Below, piece after piece: positions 6,650 to 14,718 of a stretch of 37,145 bases of DNA. The position numbers were made by a program, and so were the translations under genes. Each line of letters starts with the position of its first letter. Positions within the stretch are counted from its first letter, which is position 1. The notes under the pieces were generated by a model, which saw only the letters and a list, made by a program, of their open reading frames with translations, was not told the DNA's origin and ran no database searches. Origin of the DNA: a virus; the IMG/VR virus record IMGVR_UViG_3300017779_000040, positions 1 through 37,145 of that record; one strand, given 5' to 3'.

Positions 6650-6657
6650 TATTTATA
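6650..6657 (-). promoter_or_regulatory. Late promoter box TATAAATA (minus strand)
   Basis: The minus strand reads TATAAATAGAAGTATG, ending 5 nt before the ATG at 6644. This is the same spacing as at 4336-4343, and again predicts transcription starting at the start codon. The box sits in the 14 nt between the gp4 stop and this gene. Confidence 0.7.
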
Positions 6658-6658
6658 C

Positions 6659-7141
6659 TTATTTTTTCCTATTTGTGAAAGGTTTTAGTGGTTTCATAGA
6701 TTTTGGTAGAATACCCATAGACTCTAAAGTTTTTTCTGTCCAGATTTGAAACTCATAACCATTGTCCTTTGCAAACTCATTAGCTGCGTCCCACTTATTC
6801 ATATTCTTTACATAGGTTGCAGCCTCATTAATAAATGTCTTGGTTCTTCTACTTCCCTTTCTGGGTGGTTTAGTTTGTGAGTCTGGTTTTATTTCTACCA
6901 GTATAGTCTTACCTTCTTTAAATGTTATTTTTAAATCAAGAAAATATCTATGATACCTTTTATCTACTTCATAGAAATATGGGACAACAACTTCTTCGGA
7001 ACTCCACGATTGTACCTTTGGATTATCATCACACCAACGAAAACAATTGCGTTCCCATAGAGAACGGAAGATGACATTCTGATAATCACCTTTATACTTT
7101 TTTGTATTTTTTACTTTATATCTTCCTTTGTATGTCTTCAT
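6659..7141 (-). CDS. 4: gp4-like head completion protein (nuclease fold)
   Basis: A 160-residue homologue of T4 gp4 (150 residues), which acts on filled heads before tail joining. The order matches: GRYKVKNTKKYKGDYQNVIFRSLWERNCFRWCDDNP (6-41), WSSEEVVVPYF (46-56), RYHRYFLDLKITF (62-74), ILVEIKPDSQTKPP (80-93), then WDAANEFAKDNGYEFQIWTEKTLESMGI. The residues fit a PD-(D/E)xK nuclease core, with E30, D69, E83 and K85 as likely catalytic positions. The role of any cleavage activity in T4 is not settled. There is no good ribosome-binding site. The late box at 7173-7166 would give a leader of about 20 nt. It heads the minus-strand operon, divergent from gp48. Confidence 0.85.
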   Translation of the reverse strand: MKTYKGRYKVKNTKKYKGDYQNVIFRSLWERNCFRWCDDNPKVQSWSSEEVVVPYFYEVDKRYHRYFLDLKITFKEGKTILVEIKPDSQTKPPRKGSRRTKTFINEAATYVKNMNKWDAANEFAKDNGYEFQIWTEKTLESMGILPKSMKPLKPFTNRKK

Positions 7142-7146
7142 TTGTG

Positions 7147-7154
7147 TATAAATA
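7147..7154 (+). promoter_or_regulatory. Late promoter box TATAAATA (gp48 operon)
   Basis: An exact late box on the plus strand. With T4 geometry, transcription would start near 7161, leaving a leader of about 23 nt with an AGGA at 7173-7176 before the gp48 ATG at 7184. It interlocks with a minus-strand box at 7166-7173. Confidence 0.8.
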
Positions 7155-7165
7155 GAACTATAAAG

Positions 7166-7173
7166 TATTTATA
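7166..7173 (-). promoter_or_regulatory. Late promoter box TATAAATA (gp4 operon)
   Basis: TATTTATA on the plus strand is TATAAATA on the minus strand. The predicted start is near 7160, one base from the predicted plus-strand start at 7161. Each transcript runs through the other promoter's box. Confidence 0.8.
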
Positions 7174-7183
7174 GGAAACATAG

Positions 7184-8320
7184 ATGGCAGACAAATCAAA
7201 GAACTTTGGAAACAAAGTCGCAAACTTCGGAAAGAAATTTATCGGTGGTCTATTATTTGATGACCTACCAGAAGCCGCAGAGGTATCAGAAGCAGACAGA
7301 CTTGAATATCCTTTACATGATACTCAAGATTATAAGTCTTGTATTGAGTTTGGAACAATACAAGAAGAAGGAGTTGATTTAGAAGGATTGATTGGTTTCG
7401 GTAGTCTATTTGGTAAGAACGAAACTATAGAAGATGAAAGTGACGAAGATAAAGCAAACCGAGAAAAGAAAGAAAGTGAAGCAAAACAAAAACAAGAAGA
7501 TGCAGCTAAAACAATACTAGAGAGTCAAGATAACATAGACTCTACACAAGGAAAAGATGATGCAGTACAAACTAGTTTTGGTATTGGTAATACTAGTGAT
7601 GTAAATCCACAAATATTAAAGAAGTGTAAATTATATTTACCAGCTGCAATTCCTTTTCGTGATACTGCATCATATGAGAATGCGGACTTAGGAACGGCTG
7701 GTGCTCTTGCAGAAGCAGGGGGTAATGCGTCACAAGGTTTAGTACAATCTTTACTTGGTGGTCTTGGTACTACTGCTTCAGCTGCATTTGAAGGTAGTGG
7801 TGCAGACGGTCTAAGTAGACTTGCAATGACTAAAGTAAGTGTAGGAAAATATTTAGGTGGTGAAGGAACTGCACTCGCAGTAAAACAAGCTGCGGGTGTC
7901 ACCCTAAATCCTAATACTAGGTCATTATTTAAATCAGTCGCACTTCGAGAGTTTGCATTTCAATTTAAATTTATCCCGTTATCAAAACAAGAACATGATA
8001 CAGTAGTAAAAATTATAGATTTTTTTAGGTCAGAATTATACCCAGAAGATATTACTGTTAAAGTAGGAGAACAAGATACATCGATTGGTTATAAGTTTCC
8101 AAAAAGATTTAAAATAAAAATATTATATGAAGATAAAGAAAATTCTAACATACCAAGAATATTACCTTGTTATCTGCGTGATGTAACAACTACTTTTAAT
8201 CCTTCAAATATGGGAATGCACCCTAATGGAGAATTTGGTGAAATAGATATGGGACTTGCGTTCTCAGAGACAAGAACACTATCAAAAAGAGATATTGGTA
8301 AACAAGGAGAAATGTTTTAA
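7184..8320 (+). CDS. 48: gp48-like baseplate tail-tube cap
   Basis: A 378-residue protein, close to T4 gp48 (364). The N-terminus is basic and Gly-rich (KNFGNKVANFGKKFIGGLLFDD). Residues about 70-125 are a Glu/Lys/Asp-rich linker. The C-terminal half holds the tube-like fold: CKLYLPAAIPFRDTASYENAD (about 148-168), NPNTRSLFKSVALREFAFQFKFIPLS (about 242-267), and IPRILPCYLRDVTTTFNPS followed by EIDMGLAFSETRTLSK. The LFK...REFAFQFKF strand is the signature shared with gp48 of marine myoviruses. gp48 caps the baseplate under the tail tube and works with gp54, encoded on the other strand. The start is supported by an upstream AGGA. The stop overlaps the gp53 ATG (TAATG). Confidence 0.85.
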   Translation: MADKSKNFGNKVANFGKKFIGGLLFDDLPEAAEVSEADRLEYPLHDTQDYKSCIEFGTIQEEGVDLEGLIGFGSLFGKNETIEDESDEDKANREKKESEAKQKQEDAAKTILESQDNIDSTQGKDDAVQTSFGIGNTSDVNPQILKKCKLYLPAAIPFRDTASYENADLGTAGALAEAGGNASQGLVQSLLGGLGTTASAAFEGSGADGLSRLAMTKVSVGKYLGGEGTALAVKQAAGVTLNPNTRSLFKSVALREFAFQFKFIPLSKQEHDTVVKIIDFFRSELYPEDITVKVGEQDTSIGYKFPKRFKIKILYEDKENSNIPRILPCYLRDVTTTFNPSNMGMHPNGEFGEIDMGLAFSETRTLSKRDIGKQGEMF

Positions 8321-9060
8321 TGAGTGGTACTAATTTTTTTAAAAACTTTGAATTTGTTCAATACTCTTTTGGTAATAGAGAAGACCCAGTCTTATTTAAT
8401 AACATAACTCAATATGTAGATATTATTGATAAAATAAAACAAGAGGTATCATTTCTAAACCGATATACAATTATTGGGGGAGATAGACCAGATAGTTTAT
8501 CACAGAAACTATATGGAACTACTGACCACTATTGGACATTCTATTTGATGAATGATGACCTAAGATATAGTGGTTGGCCTGTAGATACTAATGGTTTATT
8601 AGAAGCTGCACAATCCAAATATCCAAATAGAACGGTAGTCACTGGAGATGATATTGGTGCGTTGTTTCCAGTAGGACAAGTAGTAGAAGGTACAACTTCT
8701 GGTACAAGTGGTACGATAATTAAAAGAAATTTAGACTTAGGACAACTCGTTATCAAAACAACAAATGGAACTAAATTTACTGGTGGAGAACAACTTAGAT
8801 ATACAGATATAAATGGAGTATTTCAAGTATTAACAACTACTAGTGAAACCGAACAATACAATGCAGTTCATCATTACGAAAACACAGACGGTGTACAAGT
8901 AGATGTTGACCCACATAATTTAAATACCAGTGGACTTATTCCAATTACCTTCCGAGATAGAATGGAAGCTAAAAACGACTCTTTGAAACAAATAATTACA
9001 ATCAGACCAGACTCAATCGATACGGTTGTTTCTGAGTTTAACCGTATGTTGAAACGATAA
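8320..9060 (+). CDS. 53: gp53-like baseplate wedge protein
   Basis: A 246-residue protein; T4 gp53 has 196. It opens with the gp53-type hydrophobic YSFGN...NNITQYVDIIDKI segment. Next comes a LysM-like block (about 48-85): YTIIGGDRPDSLSQKLYGTTDHYWTFYLMNDDLRYSGWP. This matches T4's RPEELANAIYGNPQLYWVLLMCND region. An extra beta-rich segment of about 65 residues (110-178) with Gly/Thr repeats is inserted. The C-terminus (KQIITIRPDSIDTVVSEFNRMLKR) matches the T4 ending that packs on wedge proteins. gp53 joins neighbouring wedges into the baseplate ring. It overlaps the gp48 stop by one base, and the gp27-like gene follows 4 nt later. The extra segment may be decoration. Confidence 0.85.
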   Translation: MSGTNFFKNFEFVQYSFGNREDPVLFNNITQYVDIIDKIKQEVSFLNRYTIIGGDRPDSLSQKLYGTTDHYWTFYLMNDDLRYSGWPVDTNGLLEAAQSKYPNRTVVTGDDIGALFPVGQVVEGTTSGTSGTIIKRNLDLGQLVIKTTNGTKFTGGEQLRYTDINGVFQVLTTTSETEQYNAVHHYENTDGVQVDVDPHNLNTSGLIPITFRDRMEAKNDSLKQIITIRPDSIDTVVSEFNRMLKR

Positions 9061-9064
9061 TGTT

Positions 9065-10504
9065 ATGTCACAATCTTCGCAATTTTCTATAACTAAATGT
9101 CATATAACCGCAGATAGACTTGGTGGTTTTGATAAAAAGTTCTACGATGTTAAAAGTCAAATAATAGAACTTAATATCTATGAGAGTTTAGAGAACGCAT
9201 TCCTATCTGGAACTATTTCAATCATCGATGATAAAGGTTTATATGACATAATAAACTTTGACGGTACTGAAAGAATTAAAATTGAAATTGCGGGTATGGG
9301 TGAAAATGTTGACCCAGTATTTGAAAGAACCTTTATTATGACTGGTATTGATAACATGATTAAAGCAAAAGACAATGCAAGTGTTTTTGTCTTTGGATTG
9401 TTAGATGAACATGCATATGTCTCAGAAGTACAAAGACTTAGAAACTCTTATCGTGGTACATTGTCAGATATTATTGCAAAAATATCCGCACAATCACTTG
9501 ACAAAGATATAGATGTATCATATACTTTAGACGGAAATCAACAAATCATTGACTCGGTACAAACTGAAATGCGAGTCATTGTTCCTAACTTAGCACCACT
9601 AGAAGCGATGCAGTGGTTATTATCAAGAGCAACTACTAAGACGGGTTCTCCGTTTTATCTTTGGTCAACCGTTCATGATGACAATCTAAGACTTGGTAAT
9701 TTAGATGTCATGTTAAAACAACAAGCATTTAATAGTAAATTACCTTATAACTATAATAGTGCAAACATTAGTACTGCAGAACAACAAAATGATTTTGCAC
9801 AAGGATTTACAGTAAAGGCTATTGATGAAAGAGGTTCAGGTGATACTTTAACCCTTGCACAATCAGGTAGTATAAGTGCGGACTATTGTGTTACTAATTT
9901 AAATACTGGACAGATATTCATGAAAAAATATGATATCGATACTCTACTGACTAATTTAAATAATGAAGGTACAATCGACAAAAGGTTTCAGAATGTTTTT
10001 GACGATAAGTTTAAATTAAGAGATAAACCCATAAACGAATATCGTAGTGCTATCATACATAATATAGTATCAAGTGGAACGTATGGAGAATATAAATCAT
10101 ACCATGATGAATACGATAAACCATTGCATCTTAAAAAACTAGAAAGTAGTGCAATCAAAAATTTATTATTTAAAAATATGAGAACTGTTGTAGTTCCAGG
10201 CACCGCATTCTTTGTGGGTAAAGCTGCAGTGGGTGATATTGTTAATTTAAATATAAGAAACGATAATACTGAAAATCCAACGAATGAAGACAATACCATT
10301 GACCAGAATAAATCTGGACATCATTTAATACATGATTTAAGACATACCTTTAGAGAAACCGCACACGAAGTGACCATGACCGTATGTAAACTCGAAAGAA
10401 AAGGAACTAAAGAGTCTAAGTTCTCAGGTAGAGGTGCAAAACAAAGATTAGAAATTAGAAAGAATAGTAGAGACTTAACCTTAAGAAATAAAAGATTGAT
10501 ATGA
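9065..10504 (+). CDS. 27: gp27-like baseplate hub protein
   Basis: A 479-residue hub protein. Beta-rich blocks include DVKSQIIELNIYESLENAFLSGTISIIDD (about 28-56), IKIEIAGMG, and NLAPLEAMQWLLSRATTKTGSPFYLW (about 175-200). The C-terminal VVVPGTAFFVGKAAVGDIVNLNI and HHLIHDLRHTFRETAHEVTMTVCKLER resemble the tail-tube-like domains of gp27/gpD hub proteins, which form the trimeric torus above the spike. Direct T4 gp27 similarity is weak by eye, but the length and position immediately before gp5 are right. The gene ends by overlapping the gp5 ATG (ATATGAG). Membership of the gp27 class is likely; detailed domain limits are inferred. Confidence 0.75.
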   Translation: MSQSSQFSITKCHITADRLGGFDKKFYDVKSQIIELNIYESLENAFLSGTISIIDDKGLYDIINFDGTERIKIEIAGMGENVDPVFERTFIMTGIDNMIKAKDNASVFVFGLLDEHAYVSEVQRLRNSYRGTLSDIIAKISAQSLDKDIDVSYTLDGNQQIIDSVQTEMRVIVPNLAPLEAMQWLLSRATTKTGSPFYLWSTVHDDNLRLGNLDVMLKQQAFNSKLPYNYNSANISTAEQQNDFAQGFTVKAIDERGSGDTLTLAQSGSISADYCVTNLNTGQIFMKKYDIDTLLTNLNNEGTIDKRFQNVFDDKFKLRDKPINEYRSAIIHNIVSSGTYGEYKSYHDEYDKPLHLKKLESSAIKNLLFKNMRTVVVPGTAFFVGKAAVGDIVNLNIRNDNTENPTNEDNTIDQNKSGHHLIHDLRHTFRETAHEVTMTVCKLERKGTKESKFSGRGAKQRLEIRKNSRDLTLRNKRLI

Positions 10505-11388
10505 GTTATGATAATCCCATTCAAAGTGAGTTTTATGGAGATAATGTCCGTTGGTTTATTGCAACTGTCATAGATGCAAGTCCACCTTTTGGTTTTGAAG
10601 GACGAGTAAAGATAAGAGTACACGGACTACATTCTCCAGAAACATACTTATTACCACAACAAGATTTGCCTTGGGCTCAATGTGTTCTTCCTACTACAGA
10701 AGGTGGAATGTCTGGTATTGGTAAAGTACCTAAACTACAACCAAACGCACTAGTCTTTGGTTTCTTCATGGACGGAATGCAATCACAAACACCCGTTGTA
10801 GTCGGTTCATTACCACATATAGAGATACCTACATACTTACAAGACCAACAACAGAATGAAGATGTTGGAGACGATAGTAAACCTTCAAATGTATTTCAAA
10901 GTTTCGTGGGTTTCTTTGCACCTAAATTTAATGTTGATGATGAAAATAATACTTCTAATGCGAGACAACTTGCATTTGGTGGGACTCAGGATAGTCGAGT
11001 AAAATATGCAGTTCAGTTCTTCATAAATATAGGATACACAGAAAACCAAGCACTTGCATTGACTGCTGGTTTATTTATAAAATCTGGTATGGCCACTGGT
11101 GGTTTTGGTCTTTGTGATTGGGAAGCAACTAGATTTAGAAGATTAAAAATGTTTAGTGATTTGTTTCATAGGTTTACCGTGCAAATATTTTTTGTTGCAT
11201 TTGAATTGAGAAGTTTTAAGACAGATGCGAATATAAAATTACTTGCAACAGAAAAACTTGATGCAGATGACGGTGCATGTCAGATAGTTGCAAAAGATTA
11301 TCTTGATAGTAGAAGTATAGTAGAACGAGAAGAATTAATTGGTTTAATAGAAGATAAAGCAAGAGAGTTAAAAGAAGATAATGAGTAA
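10501..11388 (+). CDS. 5: gp5-like hub protein: OB fold plus degenerate lysozyme-like domain
   Basis: A 295-residue protein. Residues 1-110 are the gp5 N-terminal OB fold: FYGDNVRWFIATVIDASPPFGFEGRVKIRVHGLHS, then LPWAQCVLPTTEGG and a GVGK-like GIGKVPKLQPNALVFGFFMDG stretch ending PVVVGSLPH. A linker (111-165) follows. Residues about 166-270 resemble a phage tail lysozyme domain (Phage_lysozyme2 type). The stretch is YAVQFFINIGYTENQALALTAGLFIKSGM, then GGFGLCDWEATRFRRLKMF. The usual catalytic Glu of the Q-E-S-G motif appears to be K194 (I-K-S-G), so the domain may be structural only. T4 gp5 is 575 residues and continues into a beta-helix, which here is a separate gene. The stop overlaps the amidase gene by 8 nt. 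Confidence 0.8.
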   Translation: MSYDNPIQSEFYGDNVRWFIATVIDASPPFGFEGRVKIRVHGLHSPETYLLPQQDLPWAQCVLPTTEGGMSGIGKVPKLQPNALVFGFFMDGMQSQTPVVVGSLPHIEIPTYLQDQQQNEDVGDDSKPSNVFQSFVGFFAPKFNVDDENNTSNARQLAFGGTQDSRVKYAVQFFINIGYTENQALALTAGLFIKSGMATGGFGLCDWEATRFRRLKMFSDLFHRFTVQIFFVAFELRSFKTDANIKLLATEKLDADDGACQIVAKDYLDSRSIVEREELIGLIEDKARELKEDNE

Positions 11389-13240
11389 TGAAGCACAGAA
11401 AAGAAGAATTGCACAACGTCATATAAACTTTTACCTTCGAGGGTTCAACAAAGAAGATGCACAGGCTGCTCTGGAAAGAGGAGACTATGAAGAAGTTCAA
11501 GAAATAATACAGTTTAATAGAAATACCAGATTAAATCATAACTTCGATGATGTTGAAGGTTATGATACTCCAACAGAAGTTGAACCACTTGAGATTACGG
11601 AGTCTTATAAGAATGAGGTAAAAACTGGTGAGGGTACAATGCAAATTGTACCAGAAGAAGCATTCTCTACAGAAACTTTAGTAGACCCAAAGAAAGAATT
11701 ACTTACTGCGGGAACAGTAAACTTTACTAATAACTTTGCAACTATTACAGACGGTACTGGAACACCCACTGCAACAATTACTGGGGGAGATAGTAATCAA
11801 CCCATATCAGAATTAATCTCAAGTTTGACTGGACACCCTTCTTTGAAAACTGAAAAGAAAAAATTTGGTATGAACTTAGTAGGTTCATCAAGTCCAGAAG
11901 GTATCAAAGCCGCAATGGATAAAGGTCAAGATTTATTAGGTAAAACAAACGATGCAATTAAGGCAGTACATGATGAGGCTGGTGGACTTAAGTTTGTAAA
12001 AAATAATTTAGGAGATGATGCGAAAGACAAAGCACTATCTGCAATTAAAAGTAAAATAAGTGGTTTACCAGATATCAATAAAGCAATTCCTAACCCAGAA
12101 GATTTAGCAGCAGGTATTGAAAATCAAACTGGTAATAAACTATTAACTGCAAAGACCAAAGTTGCAAAAGCAAAACTAAAAAAGATTGCATCTGTAGTTG
12201 CACTAGTAGGAACTGTAGTTGCATTCAAAGATAAGTTATCAGGTTTTGTTGATAAAGCAAAAAGTTTTGTAAAAGATAATTTAGCTAAAGTTGCAACTGG
12301 ATTGATTGTGGGTGGTATTATACAAGATATTTCGGAAAAAGTCAATAGTGGTATTAAGAATAAAATAACTGAAAACTTAGGTGCAGAACTACCTGCTAAA
12401 GTACAAGAAAAGGTCAATGAAAAAGTTGCAAAGGGTGATAAGAAGGGTGCAGCTGAAGAGATTAAAAAAGCTACTGGTAAAGTAGATGCTGACGGTAAAA
12501 CTAGTCCAGAAACTAGTCAAGATGACTTAGACCGTATCGATGATTTAGCAAGTCAATTAAATCCAACTATATCGGGTTCATTAGTTAGAGATGCAAGTTT
12601 TTATGGAGAACCAGTGAAACTAGGAGATAATATACCTAAGTGGGCTGGAGAAAGAACTGGAGATGAAGCATTTACTTATGTCGCATCTGTAGAAGAACTC
12701 AACTCAGAAATGATGTCAATTTCAAGAAAGATATCAGAAGTAATAATTCATGCAACCGAAACTGCAGAAAATAAAAACATCGGTTCAATCGAAATAAACA
12801 ATATACATAAACAACTTAAACATGACGGTATTGTTTATCATTATGTAATACGTAGAGACGGTAGATTACAAAGAGGAAGACCCGCAGATGTAGTATCAAA
12901 CCATACTGCGAAGGAGAGTCATAATAACTTCTCTTTGAGTGTTGCATTAGTCGGTGGAATAAATCTTCCTACGGGGGACGTAAATCCCTTAGACAACCGT
13001 TCTGAGACTGCATTCACAAGAGAACAATATACCACACTTGAAAGATTTTTAGAAGCATTCTTTGTGAAGGTGCCTGGTGGACTAGTGTTTGGACATAATG
13101 ATATAGAGATTGATGAACTAGACCCATACTTTGATGTAAAAGATTATGTCGAAAAAAACTTTAGAAAGACTTATGATAGAGTAGGTAATACTTTTGAGTT
13201 TGAAGCACTAGACCCAGATGATACGGAGATAAATAGTTAG
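11381..13240 (+). CDS. Baseplate-associated N-acetylmuramoyl-L-alanine amidase (Amidase_2)
   Basis: A 619-residue protein. Residues 1-60 include a UBA-like helical start (GFNKEDAQAALERGDYEEV). Residues about 160-375 are Lys/Ala/Asp-rich and helical, with a hydrophobic hairpin near 268-283 and 302-315. Residues about 450-595 are an Amidase_2/T7-lysozyme-type domain: EVIIHATET with H457, GIVYHYVIRRDGRLQRGRP, SNHTAKESHNNFSLSVALVGG, then GHNDIEIDELDPYFD with H572 and D581. H457, H572 and D581 fit the zinc ligands, and Y486 the catalytic-site tyrosine. It should cut the amide bond between MurNAc and the stem peptide. It sits between the gp5-like and spike genes with 8-nt and 2-nt junctions, implying a hub-borne enzyme for penetration. 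Confidence 0.85.
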   Translation: MSNEAQKRRIAQRHINFYLRGFNKEDAQAALERGDYEEVQEIIQFNRNTRLNHNFDDVEGYDTPTEVEPLEITESYKNEVKTGEGTMQIVPEEAFSTETLVDPKKELLTAGTVNFTNNFATITDGTGTPTATITGGDSNQPISELISSLTGHPSLKTEKKKFGMNLVGSSSPEGIKAAMDKGQDLLGKTNDAIKAVHDEAGGLKFVKNNLGDDAKDKALSAIKSKISGLPDINKAIPNPEDLAAGIENQTGNKLLTAKTKVAKAKLKKIASVVALVGTVVAFKDKLSGFVDKAKSFVKDNLAKVATGLIVGGIIQDISEKVNSGIKNKITENLGAELPAKVQEKVNEKVAKGDKKGAAEEIKKATGKVDADGKTSPETSQDDLDRIDDLASQLNPTISGSLVRDASFYGEPVKLGDNIPKWAGERTGDEAFTYVASVEELNSEMMSISRKISEVIIHATETAENKNIGSIEINNIHKQLKHDGIVYHYVIRRDGRLQRGRPADVVSNHTAKESHNNFSLSVALVGGINLPTGDVNPLDNRSETAFTREQYTTLERFLEAFFVKVPGGLVFGHNDIEIDELDPYFDVKDYVEKNFRKTYDRVGNTFEFEALDPDDTEINS

Positions 13241-13242
13241 TC

Positions 13243-14718
13243 ATGACTACTAAGAAAGACAATCTAGAAAATAGACTCAAACAACTTGGAGAAGGACAAG
13301 AGGAGAGTATCGGAGTACCCGAGGACGGTTTTCAAGACCCAACTGGTGAGTATCCAAAAAGGGATTACAACTTTGGTTCGGGAATAAACAAAGCTGCAAG
13401 GGGTACAAAGATAAATGACCTTTATGTAAATGGTGGTGCAGAAGGTGTTCCACTAAACATTGAAGAACAAAGACCTTCTCGTTTTCCTTTCAATCAAGTA
13501 GATGAAACTCCTTCGGGACATGTCGTGGAGTATGATGACACGCCTGGTGGAGAACGTATACTAATTAAACACCGTAAAGGTGCGGGTGTAGAAATGCGAG
13601 CAGACGGTTCGGTAGTTATTTCTGCAGTTAATAATAAAGTAGAAGTGACTGGTGGAGACCAAACTCTGATTGTTGAAGGTCATGGTAATTTGGTATATAA
13701 AGGTAATTTAAATCTAACCGTGACTGGAGACTACAATGTTGATGTCGGGGGTAATTACAATGTACAAGTTGGGGGTAATCACATAGAAGGTATCTCAGAG
13801 AACCATAGAACCTATGTAACCAAGAATTCTGAATATGTGACCAAAGGTACTAAGTCAACCAAAACAATTGGTAAACACACCGATATTATGTTATCAGATA
13901 ATAATCAATACGTCAAGGGTAATCAAAGAAACTGGATAGAAGGAGACAATGAGATTGCAGTAGAGAAAGATATGTTTGTATCTGCGAAGACTTCTCTTGC
14001 AATGACCAGTGAAGTATTCAATGCAACGGGTATCAAACAAGTATCTATCTTTGGACTCAAGGGTTCAATAGGTGGTAAGAATGTAAACTTTACTGGAGAT
14101 GTCTTTATGGGTAATGCGGGTGCGAAACCGTTTACTAGTGGTGCATCATTCTATGGGTCTTTTCATGGACAAGCAACTGAGTCTATCTTTGGATTGTTTG
14201 CACATAACTCTCAGAATGCAGCTTTTGCTGAAGTGTCTGACCAAACAAACTCACAATCATATGCAGAAAATGCTACATCTGGTAGTACGACTGGAACTAC
14301 TGGTGGTGCTCCAGATATTGCAATAGACCAAGAAACAAATAAACCATTAGGGCCACCACCGATACCAGATATCGTTGCAGCTTATGGAACAGTCGGAGAG
14401 TTTGCAGTACGTGATGTATCAATTGATAATGAAGATAAACTTAAGAACGCACTTGACTTTAGTGATGACTATCTAGGGTTCTTTGACCGACACCCAACAA
14501 CTCAAGAGATTAGGTCAAAACTTAGAACAGATAGTAAAAGAGATGAACTTCTGGGACAAATGGTTGCAGAAGGTAGAGTAAGTAAAACATCATTTAGAAC
14601 AAAACCAAAACGTATTGGTAGAGTTAGTGGTATAGAACCAACATCTAGATTTGGTTATACTGCAATAGGTAATGCAACGGAGAATAGGGGTAAAAGATTT
14701 ACTCCGAAGAAACGATGA
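13243..14718 (+). CDS. gp5 C-terminal-like beta-helix spike protein
   Basis: A 491-residue protein. Residues about 85-126 contain DETPSGHVVEYDDTPGGERILIKHRKGAGVEMRADGSVVI, the transition that in gp5 and VgrG leads into the triple beta-helix. Residues 130-265 are short repeats typical of that helix (LTVTGDYNVDVGGNYNVQVGGNHIEG, and so on). Residues 265-320 are Gly/Phe-rich (SIFGLKGSIGGKNVNFTGDVFMGNAG). The C-terminal part after about 360 is Pro/charged and unrelated to the helix. The protein should form the needle-like trimer tipping the hub. It lacks an OB fold, which lies in the gp5-like gene two genes upstream, so the gp5 functions are split. Its stop overlaps the next ATG (ATGA). Confidence 0.85.
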   Translation: MTTKKDNLENRLKQLGEGQEESIGVPEDGFQDPTGEYPKRDYNFGSGINKAARGTKINDLYVNGGAEGVPLNIEEQRPSRFPFNQVDETPSGHVVEYDDTPGGERILIKHRKGAGVEMRADGSVVISAVNNKVEVTGGDQTLIVEGHGNLVYKGNLNLTVTGDYNVDVGGNYNVQVGGNHIEGISENHRTYVTKNSEYVTKGTKSTKTIGKHTDIMLSDNNQYVKGNQRNWIEGDNEIAVEKDMFVSAKTSLAMTSEVFNATGIKQVSIFGLKGSIGGKNVNFTGDVFMGNAGAKPFTSGASFYGSFHGQATESIFGLFAHNSQNAAFAEVSDQTNSQSYAENATSGSTTGTTGGAPDIAIDQETNKPLGPPPIPDIVAAYGTVGEFAVRDVSIDNEDKLKNALDFSDDYLGFFDRHPTTQEIRSKLRTDSKRDELLGQMVAEGRVSKTSFRTKPKRIGRVSGIEPTSRFGYTAIGNATENRGKRFTPKKR

